NCBI RefSeq assembly: GCF_014212175.1
Contig: NZ_JACJVR010000110.1
Coordinates: 1-64,000, forward strand
DNA length: 64,000 nt
Source: Cohnella xylanilytica
GTDB lineage: Bacteria; Bacillota; Bacilli; Paenibacillales; Paenibacillaceae
Reading direction: 5' to 3'
Shown here: piece by piece, positions 16,917-24,814 of the stretch
How the letters are laid out: each line of letters begins with the position of its first letter
How positions within the stretch are numbered: the stretch's first letter is position 1
Notes under the pieces: model-generated
Seen by the model: only the letters and a program-made list of their open reading frames with translations
Database searches by the model: none
What the model was told of the DNA's origin: nothing
Position numbers and translations under genes: made by a program

Positions 16917-17870
16917 TCAGGCATCGTACCGGACTCTCGGATCCGCCGCCGAATACAGCAGATCGACGAGCAGATTGGTCGCGAGAACGACCGCCGCGGC
17001 CACGAGGTTGAGCGCCATGAGCGTCGGATAATCCCGCGACAGAATCGATTGCATGGCGAGCTGCCCGATGCCGGGCCACTGGAAGATCTGCTCGATCAGA
17101 ATGCTGCCCCCGAGCAGCAGCGGAATCTCCGACCCGAACACGGTGAGGATCGGCAGCAGCGCATTGCGCAGGGCGTGCCTGTAGATCACGGCGAATTCGC
17201 GCGCTCCCTTCGCCCTCGCCGTCCGCAAGTAATCCTGCTTCAGCACGTCGAGCATGCTCGCCCGAACGTAGCGGATCTTCTTCCCGACGATCGCGACGGC
17301 GAGCACGGTGGCGGGGAGCAGAAGATGCAGGAGCGTGTCGCCCAGCCCTCCTCCCCCGTTCAAATCGCGCATTCCTCCCGGGGGCAGCCAGCCCAGCTTC
17401 AGCGCGAACACGTAGATCAACCCCAGTCCGAGAAAAAAAGGAGGGATCGAAGTCCCGACGAACGACAAGCCGGTCATCAGGTAGTCGAACCGGGTATTGC
17501 GTCTTGTGGCGCTGAAAATACCCACCGGCAGCGCTACGAGAAGTCCCGCGAACAGCGCGGCGAACGCCAGCAGCAGCGTCGGACCGATTCTCTCTCCGAT
17601 CAGATGCGAGACCGGCGCGTAAGAGCTGAAGGAATAGCCGAGCTGTCCGTGCGCAAGGCCCTGCAGCCATTTGAAATATTGGACGTACGCGGGACTATGG
17701 AGCCCGAGCATCTGCTTCTTCGCTTCGATCAGCTCGGGCGGCGTGTTCGGATCGATGAGCATCTCGACCGGATTGCCGGGAGCCAGCTTCATGATGACAA
17801 AATTAATGACGGTAATGCCCAGCAGAACCGGAATCGCGATCAGCAGCCTTCGGAGCAGATAAGGGAACAT
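16917..17870 (-). CDS. ABC importer permease, DppB/OppB type
   Basis: Protein of 317 residues with six helices and the DppB opening (YLLRRLLIAIPVLLGITVINFVIMKLAPGNP). The EAA-type motif lies near DYLRTARAKGAREFAVIYRHALRNALLP. With DppC it forms the translocation pathway of the operon's importer. ATG 17870 lies 12 bases after GGAGG. The gene is 30 bases downstream of the OppF-like ATPase gene. Confidence 0.92.
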   Translation of the reverse strand: MFPYLLRRLLIAIPVLLGITVINFVIMKLAPGNPVEMLIDPNTPPELIEAKKQMLGLHSPAYVQYFKWLQGLAHGQLGYSFSSYAPVSHLIGERIGPTLLLAFAALFAGLLVALPVGIFSATRRNTRFDYLMTGLSFVGTSIPPFFLGLGLIYVFALKLGWLPPGGMRDLNGGGGLGDTLLHLLLPATVLAVAIVGKKIRYVRASMLDVLKQDYLRTARAKGAREFAVIYRHALRNALLPILTVFGSEIPLLLGGSILIEQIFQWPGIGQLAMQSILSRDYPTLMALNLVAAAVVLATNLLVDLLYSAADPRVRYDA

Positions 17871-17900
17871 GGGACGTGGCTTCCTCCCTGCCGCGCGATC

Positions 17901-18911
17901 TCAGTCGAGCGGATAATGGCAAGCGACCGCGTGACGGCCTCCCGCGAGCGGCGGCTCCTCTTCGCGGCACTTCCGCGACGCGTAAGGGCAGCGCGGATGG
18001 AACCGGCAGCCCGGCGGCGGGTTCGCGGGGCTTGGAGGGTCGCCCGCCGGCAGCGTTCGGTCCCGTTCGCGAAGCCGCGGGTCGGAGACCGGATTCGAGT
18101 TCCAGAGCAGCCGCGTATAGGGGTGCAGGGGCCGCCCGATCAGGTCCTCCTTGGGTCCGATCTCTACGATCTTGCCCAAGTACATGACCGCGACCCGCGA
18201 GCTCAGGTAGCTCACGGCGCCGAGCCCGTGCGCGATGAACAGGCAGGTCAGCTTCAGCTCCTCCTGCAAGTCCTTCAGCAGATTGAGGATCTGCGCCTGA
18301 ACCGACACGTCGAGCGCCGATACCGGCTCGTCGCACACGATCAGCTCCGGCTCCAGCGAGAGCGCCCGGGCGATGCCGATCCGCTGCCGCTGTCCGCCCG
18401 AGAATTCGTGCGGGTAACGGTCCAGCGCGGTCTTCGGAAGGCCGACCCATTCCAGAAGGCGCCCGACGCGGGATTGGACGCTTCTCCGATCCGCCAATCC
18501 ATGCGCGATCGGCGGTTCCGCGAGGAGGTCGCGGACCGTCTTCCTCGGATTGAGAGAAGCGAACGGGTCTTGGAAAATCATCTGCATCCGGGGACGAAGA
18601 GGCCTCATCCGCCTCTGCGAGTAAGAGGCGATCTCTTCGCCTCCGAGATAGATTCGGCCTTCGCGGGACGGTTCCAGTCGGAGAATCGTTCGTCCGAGCG
18701 TCGATTTGCCGCAGCCGGATTCGCCGACGATCCCCATCGTCTCCCCGCGGTAGACGTCCAGGCTGACTCCGTCGACCGCCCGGACGAAGCCGGCGGCGCG
18801 TCCGAACGTCCCGCGGCGTAGCGGATAATAGGTTTTCAAATTCTCGACCCGCAGCAGAGGCGCTTCCGGCAGCTCCGTTCGATTCGTCGCTTGAATGTTA
18901 GGGTTCATCAT
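17901..18911 (-). CDS. ABC importer ATPase, OppF/DppF type
   Basis: Protein of about 336 residues with Walker A GESGCGKST, the Q-loop in MIFQDPFASLNPRKTV, the signature SGGQRQRIGIARAL, Walker B ELIVCDEPVSALD and the C-terminal oligopeptide-transporter domain with a cysteine cluster (GCRFHPRCPYASRKC). That Cys cluster is typical of Opp/Dpp ATPases and may carry an iron-sulfur cluster. The H-loop reads IAHGLGAV, where almost all relatives have IAHDL; the conserved Asp after the switch His is Gly. The start overlaps the stop of the OppD gene (ATGA). Confidence 0.93.
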   Translation of the reverse strand: MMNPNIQATNRTELPEAPLLRVENLKTYYPLRRGTFGRAAGFVRAVDGVSLDVYRGETMGIVGESGCGKSTLGRTILRLEPSREGRIYLGGEEIASYSQRRMRPLRPRMQMIFQDPFASLNPRKTVRDLLAEPPIAHGLADRRSVQSRVGRLLEWVGLPKTALDRYPHEFSGGQRQRIGIARALSLEPELIVCDEPVSALDVSVQAQILNLLKDLQEELKLTCLFIAHGLGAVSYLSSRVAVMYLGKIVEIGPKEDLIGRPLHPYTRLLWNSNPVSDPRLRERDRTLPAGDPPSPANPPPGCRFHPRCPYASRKCREEEPPLAGGRHAVACHYPLD

Positions 18912-19927
18912 AAGCCTCCTCCGACGGACGCGACCGTCGCGTCCGTCGCCGGAAGACGTTCTCGAACCGCCCAGCAGCGCGCTTTATGTCCGCCCGCTCG
19001 TACCGGCTCGAGCGGGGGCTCTTCCTCCCGGCATCGCCGGTCCGCCTGCGGGCATCGGTCGTGGAACCGGCATCCGGCCGGCATCGCCGCCGGCGACGGC
19101 ACGGAGCCCGGAATCGGAACGAGCCGTTGTCCCCGGACCGCGTCCGGCGAAGGAACGGATCGCATCAAGCCTTGGGTATATGGATGCAGCGGGTTCTCGA
19201 ACAGGGAGAACACGTCCGCCTCCTCCACGATCCGGCCGGCGTACAGGACCGCGACCCGGTCCGCCATCTCCGCCACGACGCCAAGGTCGTGGGTGATCAG
19301 GACGATGGCGGCGCCGCTCCTCTCGCGGAATCGCTTCATCAGCTCCAGTATTTGCGCCTGGATCGTCACGTCGAGCGCGGTCGTCGGTTCGTCGGCGATG
19401 AGCAGCTTCGGCTCGCTCGCCAGCGCCATGGCGATCACGACTCGCTGGCGCATCCCTCCGGACAAGGAATGCGGATACTCGCCCAAGACGGCTTCGGGCC
19501 TCGGGATGCCGACGCTGCGCAGCAGCTCGGCCGCGACTCTTCTCGCCTCCTTCCGGCTCCGCTTCGAATGCAGACGAATCGCTTCGATCAGCTGGCTCCC
19601 GACGGACAGCACGGGGTTAAGCGCCGTCATCGGCTCCTGGAAGATCATCGCGACCTCCTTGCCGCGGAAGCTTCGCAGCTCGGCTCCCGTCTTGGATACG
19701 AGATCCTCCCCGTTCAGCCGCACGCTTCCTCCGCTGATCCGGCCGCCTTCGCCCAGCAGCCGCAGGATCGCGAGAGCGGCCGCGCTTTTGCCGCTTCCCG
19801 ATTCTCCGACAATGCACATCGTCTCACCCGGATTTAAGGCGATACGAATCCCGTCGACCGGAGTGATCTCCCCTCCTTCCGTCCGGAACGAGACGCTCAG
19901 CTCTTCGACTTCCAGCAGATAAGCCAT
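18908..19927 (-). CDS. ABC importer ATPase, OppD/DppD type
   Basis: Protein of 339 residues with Walker A GESGSGKSA, Q-loop MIFQEPMTALNP, signature LSGGMRQRVVIAMALA, Walker B LLIADEPTTALD, H-loop ITHDLGV and the C-terminal Cys cluster GCRFHDRCPQADRRC. It pairs with the OppF-like subunit, which it overlaps by four bases. The start ATG 19927 has AGAGGAGGAA. It is about 27 bases after the end of the amidohydrolase frame. Confidence 0.93.
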   Translation of the reverse strand: MAYLLEVEELSVSFRTEGGEITPVDGIRIALNPGETMCIVGESGSGKSAAALAILRLLGEGGRISGGSVRLNGEDLVSKTGAELRSFRGKEVAMIFQEPMTALNPVLSVGSQLIEAIRLHSKRSRKEARRVAAELLRSVGIPRPEAVLGEYPHSLSGGMRQRVVIAMALASEPKLLIADEPTTALDVTIQAQILELMKRFRERSGAAIVLITHDLGVVAEMADRVAVLYAGRIVEEADVFSLFENPLHPYTQGLMRSVPSPDAVRGQRLVPIPGSVPSPAAMPAGCRFHDRCPQADRRCREEEPPLEPVRAGGHKARCWAVRERLPATDATVASVGGGL

Positions 19928-19954
19928 CCCGGCTTCCTCCTCTCGGCGCTCGCA

Positions 19955-21384
19955 TCAAGTCGGCACGGGCGGCGCGGCCTCGGCCGGGATGCCCGGCGAG
20001 TACTTCGTTCCCCCGCGCCGCCTGTCGAATTCTTCCCGGGCTCTCGCGAGAGCTTCTCCGTCCCCGGCGATCAGCTCATAGGCGGCCGACGCGAGCAGCT
20101 TCGACGCGTAATGCATGCCCTTGAGCCCGATCGCCGAGCCGAACGAAGCGGTCGCCTGCCACGTATGCAGCTGCACGCCGACCGGAGCGCAGGTCGTCGT
20201 CACCGCGCCGACCGGCGCGATCCACGAGACGTCGCCGAGATCGGTGGAGCCGCCGCCGACGGGCGGCCCGGAGGGGCGGAAGACGCAGGCCCCCGTCGGC
20301 AGCCGGGTGCCGGAAGGGACGCCGAGCGATTCGTAGAACCGCCGGGACTCTTCCAGAGCGTAAGGTTCCAGCGAATCCGTCAGCTCCTTCGCCCACCGCT
20401 CTTCCTCCTCCGAGAACGAGAGCTCCCCCGCCGCATGCCTCTGTTCCAGCAGCAGCCGATTCAGAGTATCGTTCGGAAGGACATCCCAAGCGGCCGCCTT
20501 GATCTCCCATTCGACCCCGGTCTCCGTCATGAGGGCCGCCCCTTGGGCGATCTGGACGAGCCGCCGGAGCAGCTCGTCCGCTTGGGGCGATTCGCCCCGC
20601 GCAGATAATACCAGACGCTCGCCCGATCCGGGACGATGTTCGGAGCGACGCCGCCGCTCGTAATCGTATAGTGGATTCTCGCCCCCTCCGGAACATGCTC
20701 GCGCAGATAGTTGGCCGCGACGTTCGTCAGCTCCACCGCGTCCAGCGCGCTCCGGCCGAGATGCGGGGAGACGCCCGCGTGCGCCGCCTTCCCGGCGAAC
20801 CGGAACTCCGCCGACGTGAGCGCCGACGTACTCGACGTCAGCGCCAAATTCGCCGAACCGGGATGCCACGTCAAGGCGGCGTCCAGATCGTCGAAGACGC
20901 CGTCGCGGGCCATGAACGTCTTCCCGGACAGCACTTCCTCCGCCGGGCAGCCGTAATAACGGATAGTCCCGCTACCGCCCTTCGCGGCGAGCCGGAGGCT
21001 GGCGGCGACCGCGATGGCGGCCGCGACCCCGGCCGTGCCGAGCAGGTTGTGCCCGCAGCCGTGACCCGGCGCAGCGTCGAATTCGCCTTCGCCGATCGGC
21101 GCTCTCGTCGCGGCTACGCGCTGGGACAAGCCCGGCAGCGCGTCGAATTCGCCGAGAATGCCGATGACCGGGCTCCCGGAGCCGAATTCGGCGACGAACG
21201 CCGTCGGAATTCCGCCCACGCCCGCGCGGATCCGGAAGCCCGCAGCCGCAAGCGCTTCGATCTGCCTTCGCGACGCGTGCTTCTCCCGGTAAGCCGTCTC
21301 CGGGTTGGCCCAAATATCCAGCGCCATCCTCTCGAACTCCGGTTTATGCTCATCGATCCATCTCACCATTCCGCGTACTCCCAT
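19955..21384 (-). pseudogene. M20-family amidohydrolase (AbgB/HipO/SndB-like), split by a frameshift
   Basis: Two adjacent minus-strand frames together spell one M20D peptidase/amidohydrolase of about 476 residues. The first (from 21384) carries WANPETAYREKHAS, the metal motif APGHGCGHNLLGTAG, CPAEEVLSG and TWHPGSANL, up to VPDRASVWYYLRG near 20600. The second continues in another frame with ESPQADELLRRLVQIAQGAA, VLPNDTLNRLL, STDLGDVSWIAP and the terminal TWQATASFGSAIGLKGM. Family alignment by eye suggests one base is missing in the GCGCGGGG run around 20594-20600. Either the gene is a recent pseudogene or this is a sequence error. An intact enzyme would hydrolyse an N-acyl or N-acetyl amino acid, the last step expected in this operon. 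ATG 21384 and ATG 21369 are possible starts. Confidence 0.85.
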
Positions 21385-21410
21385 GCCGCCCTTCGTCTCC
21401 TCCTCGCCGC

Positions 21411-22433
21411 TTATCCTTCGGCCGGAACCCGCGCGAACGCTTCGGCGAGCAGCTCGTACGAACGCAGCCTCTTGGCGGAGTCCTGGACCATCGTCGTGAC
21501 GATCAGCTCCTCGATCCCGTAGCGTGATGCGAACGCCAGCAGCTTCTCCCGCACCGTTCCCGGAGAACCGTGGTGAATGATCGGGTCCTGAATCTCCAGC
21601 TCATAAGGCTCGCCCGACTCCTTGCCGTACTGCTCCGCCTGCTCGACCGATCCGAGATTGACGGATCGCCCGCTCTCCAGCCGCACCTTGACGATCTTAT
21701 GCTCGGTCCGCAGCGATGCCGCTTCCTCGTCCGTGCCGGCGACGATCGCGTACACGCCGACGATCAGCCGCGGCTTCGCGCCGCCTTCCCCGTTGAACTT
21801 CCCGTAATAGGCCCTCACGGATTTCTCGAACGTCTCCTCGCTGCTATTGATGAACTGCGCGAACACGTATGACAGCCCGAGCTTCGCCGCCAGCTCCGCG
21901 CTCGATTCGCTGCCTCCGAGCAGATGCAGCTCGGGCGCGGCCGGAGGAACCGGATACGCCTTCAGTCCGGCGAACGGATGGTCGTCCGGGAGCGCGTCGT
22001 CGACATAGCGCTTCAGCTCCGCGATTTTCTCGTCCAGGGACAGCGCTCCTTCCCCGAAGCCTTGCTGCAGCGCCTTCGTCGAGCGGTGCAAGCCGCCGGG
22101 CGCCCTTCCGACGCCCAGATCGACGCGCCCGGGAGCGAGAGTCGCCAGCACGTTGAAGTTCTCGGCCACCTTGAGCGGGCTGTAATGCTGCAGCATGACG
22201 CCGCCCGACCCGATCCGGATTCGCTCCGTCCGCGCCAGCAAGTAGGAGATCAGCACTTCGGGCGAAGTGCCGGCGACGAAGCTGCCCGTATCGTGGTGCT
22301 CGGACACCCAGAAGCGGTGATACCCCCACTGCTCCGCCTTGCGGGCGAGCTCGAGCGTATGGCCGAACGCCTCGCGGGCGGTCTCTCCTTTGAATATCGG
22401 ACTTTGATCCAGTATGCTCAGCTTCACGCTCAT
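21411..22433 (-). CDS. Luciferase-like flavin monooxygenase, MsnO8/CmoO (YtmO) type
   Basis: Protein of 340 residues starting MSVKLSILDQSPIFKGETA. It has the LLM motifs GYHRFWVSEHHDT, TSPEVLISYLLARTERIRIGSGGVML, YSPLKVAENFNVLATLAPGRVDLGVGRAPGG and LHLLGGS. It is a different branch from the NtaA-type enzyme at 12840. In the Bacillus ytm operon a relative (CmoO) is assigned to sulfur oxidation of N-acetyl-S-alkylcysteine. ATG 22433 has GGAGGG eight bases before and overlaps the stop of the GNAT gene (ATGA), so the two are translated together. Confidence 0.9.
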   Translation of the reverse strand: MSVKLSILDQSPIFKGETAREAFGHTLELARKAEQWGYHRFWVSEHHDTGSFVAGTSPEVLISYLLARTERIRIGSGGVMLQHYSPLKVAENFNVLATLAPGRVDLGVGRAPGGLHRSTKALQQGFGEGALSLDEKIAELKRYVDDALPDDHPFAGLKAYPVPPAAPELHLLGGSESSAELAAKLGLSYVFAQFINSSEETFEKSVRAYYGKFNGEGGAKPRLIVGVYAIVAGTDEEAASLRTEHKIVKVRLESGRSVNLGSVEQAEQYGKESGEPYELEIQDPIIHHGSPGTVREKLLAFASRYGIEELIVTTMVQDSAKRLRSYELLAEAFARVPAEG

Positions 22434-22981
22434 CCCGATTCCCTCCATCTCTCCGCGTCGGTCCGGCCGGCCGCTCTCGGCGTCGTCTGCGGCGTCAGCA
22501 AATGTTTGCGCATCAGCACCATCGTTCCGTCGTCTTCGGTCTCGACTTCGTATATGCGCTCGTACCCCCGCCGCTCGTACATCGGAACGAGCCAGGGATG
22601 CCGTAGCGCCGTGCCCAGCGTGACGGCCGGAGCCTTCCACGTATCGCGGACGACGCTCTCCTCTACCCAGGTCAGCAGCCGGGCGCCGTGCCCTTGGCCT
22701 TTGTACGCGGGTTCGACGGCGAACTTCATGATGAACGGAAGATCGGTGATCTCCTTCAGCGGCTCCGGCGTCTCGGATACCGTCACCGTCGCGACGATCG
22801 CCCCGTCCTTCTCGAGGACGCAGCATTCGTGGCTGGCGATATTGTCGCGAATCATGGCCAAGTCCGCCGTCGCCGCCGGGAACTTGATCCCTAATCGGCG
22901 AATCGGCTCGTACGCCCTCAGGATCACGCCAAGCAGCTCGTCGGCATCGTCCAGGGTCGCCCTGCGGAATCGATCGCCCAT
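22430..22981 (-). CDS. GNAT N-acetyltransferase, first gene of the thioether-salvage-type operon
   Basis: Protein of about 183 residues with GNAT motifs: FAVEPAYKGQGHGARLLTWVEE (acetyl-CoA binding) and LVPMYERRGYERIYEVE. In the Bacillus S-alkylcysteine and S-succinocysteine operons an acetyltransferase (SndA/YtmI or YxeL) first acetylates the amino group of the imported amino acid; position and coupling here suggest the same role, which is inference. ATG 22981 lies after GAGGTGAGAGG; a TTG at 22996 is less likely. The stop overlaps the next gene. The C-terminal 20 residues are basic and may be disordered. Confidence 0.85.
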   Translation of the reverse strand: MGDRFRRATLDDADELLGVILRAYEPIRRLGIKFPAATADLAMIRDNIASHECCVLEKDGAIVATVTVSETPEPLKEITDLPFIMKFAVEPAYKGQGHGARLLTWVEESVVRDTWKAPAVTLGTALRHPWLVPMYERRGYERIYEVETEDDGTMVLMRKHLLTPQTTPRAAGRTDAERWRESG

Positions 22982-23220
22982 CCTCTCACCTCGCAACGAA
23001 TCGAATAAAATACTATATTTCCAATCGTTTAGATCGGATTTTATCCCATTCTACCACCGCGGTTCGGCAAATCCTTATAAAGGAATTCGATGCCAGAATA
23101 GAAAATATCGATCGAGTCGACGGAGGTCTTAACTTCCGCCAACTCCCCTCTTCTCTCGTCCACTCCGTTCTCCTCCCGCGGCCATACATTGAACATATCA
23201 CCTGCGAGAGGGGTTGTTCG

Positions 23221-24774
23221 ATGACGTCCTCGAACGTCCGCCGCCGGAGCGGCGATTCGCCTGGTCCGGCCGCGCCCGGAGCCGTCCGCATCGTTCAGGT
23301 CGCGCCCGATTATTTGCCCGTCCCCCCGCTCAAGTACGGCGGAATCGAACGGATGGTGCACGATCTGACCGAGACGCTCGTGGAGCGCGGCTACGATGTC
23401 TACTTATACGCGCTCCCGGGGAGCCGGACAAGCGCCAAGCTGATCCCGTACGAGCATACCGTTCCGAATCCGGAAGAGATTCTCCGGTTCGTCGAACGGA
23501 CGCTGCCCGAGGGCACCGCCCTCATCCACGATCATACCCACCGTTCGATTATCGGGCGGGCCAAGCTCCCGGTTCCTACGCTGTGCACCATTCACGGGAG
23601 CCAGACGAATCCGGTCGACCGTCCCGTCTATCTTAGCGCGCGGGCTCTCGAACATGTGGGGCGAGGCCAAGGAACGTATGTATTTAACGGCATTAACTTA
23701 GCCGATTACCCGTTCGAACGGGAGAAAAAAACGTATTTGCTCTTCATGGGAGTCATCAGTTGGCATAAAGGAATCGTGCAGGCCATCGACGCGGCGGAAG
23801 CTGCGGATAAAGACCTGATCATCGCGGGTCCGCTGTACGACGTCTCTTACTATAGACGGGAGGTCGAGCCCCGCCTCCGCGCCAATCGCAGGCTGCGGTA
23901 TATCGGAGAGACGGGCGGAGAAGAGAGAACGAACCTGCTTCGGCACGCGGAGGCGCTTCTGTTCCCGACATCCTGGGAAGAGCCGTTCGGGCTCATCATG
24001 GTGGAGACGATGGCATGCGGCACGCCGGTTCTGGCGTTCCCGAACGGAGCGGTCCCCCATGTCATGGCCGGCTTCCCCGAGCTGATCTGCGCCGATACGG
24101 ACGAGATGGCGAAGAAGGCTCGGGCCCGCGATTATCCGGATCCCGCGGCGCTGCGCGCTTACGTAGAGGCGAACTTCTCCCGGGAGAAGATGGCCGTTCG
24201 ATACGCGGAGCTGTATCGCGCCGCGATCGCGGAAGGACCGGGCGCCGGTTCTTATTCGGCGGAGGAATGGGAGCTGAAGCTTTCCTGCGAGAAGCTCGTC
24301 CGCGAAGGCAAGCTTGAAGAAGCGCTGCGCGAGTACGAACGTTGGCTGGCTCTTCCGGACGTCCCGGCGGAGAGGCGGATTTATGCCTGCGAATTGGCGG
24401 CTGGCTTGTGCGGACGAATGAACGACGCTACCCTGGAGCTCCGGTACGCCCTCCGATCCTTCGAATACGGCGTGCCCCGGGCGGAGCTGCTCTGCCGCAT
24501 CGGCTACATTCGCCTGAGGAGCGAAGAATGGCGGCAAGCGGCGTATTGGTTCGAAGCGGCGACGCGGCTGCCGAAGCCGGCCGATCCCGGACCTCTGTTC
24601 GCGGAGAGCTGCTGGAGCTGGCTGCCCCACGTTCAGCTGTGCGTATGCTATTCGAGGATGGGCCGGATCGAACCGGCCAGGCGCCACAACGATATCGCGC
24701 TGTCGCTGGCTCCAAACAACGAGTACGCGCTTCACAACAAGCGATGGCTGGACTCGCTTCCGCCGGACAGCTGA
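23221..24774 (+). CDS. Family 4 glycosyltransferase with C-terminal TPR-like helical domain
   Basis: Protein of 517 residues. Residues about 20-345 form a GT-B glycosyltransferase of family GT4: IVQVAPDYLPVPPLKYGGIERMV at the acceptor side, HDHTHRSIIG, then the donor domain with ALLFPTSWEEPFGLIMVETMACGTPVLAF, containing the E-x7-E motif. Residues about 350-517 are helical repeats (EEALREYERWLALP, YALRSFEYG, EWRQAAYWFEAA) of TPR type. It is cytoplasmic and probably adds sugar to a surface polymer, lipid or protein. ATG 23221 follows GAGAGGGG. It is followed after 40 bases by a longer paralog with a nearly identical ribosome-site region, a tandem duplication. Confidence 0.88.
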   Translation: MTSSNVRRRSGDSPGPAAPGAVRIVQVAPDYLPVPPLKYGGIERMVHDLTETLVERGYDVYLYALPGSRTSAKLIPYEHTVPNPEEILRFVERTLPEGTALIHDHTHRSIIGRAKLPVPTLCTIHGSQTNPVDRPVYLSARALEHVGRGQGTYVFNGINLADYPFEREKKTYLLFMGVISWHKGIVQAIDAAEAADKDLIIAGPLYDVSYYRREVEPRLRANRRLRYIGETGGEERTNLLRHAEALLFPTSWEEPFGLIMVETMACGTPVLAFPNGAVPHVMAGFPELICADTDEMAKKARARDYPDPAALRAYVEANFSREKMAVRYAELYRAAIAEGPGAGSYSAEEWELKLSCEKLVREGKLEEALREYERWLALPDVPAERRIYACELAAGLCGRMNDATLELRYALRSFEYGVPRAELLCRIGYIRLRSEEWRQAAYWFEAATRLPKPADPGPLFAESCWSWLPHVQLCVCYSRMGRIEPARRHNDIALSLAPNNEYALHNKRWLDSLPPDS

Positions 24775-24814
24775 GCCGCGCGCGGAACGAATCGTTCAAG
24801 AGAGGGGTTATTCG

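Noticed and set aside
16731..18821. Open frame of nearly 700 codons on the plus strand across the importer genes
   Set aside because: Overlaps three clear ABC genes and has a composition typical of antisense frames in GC-rich DNA.
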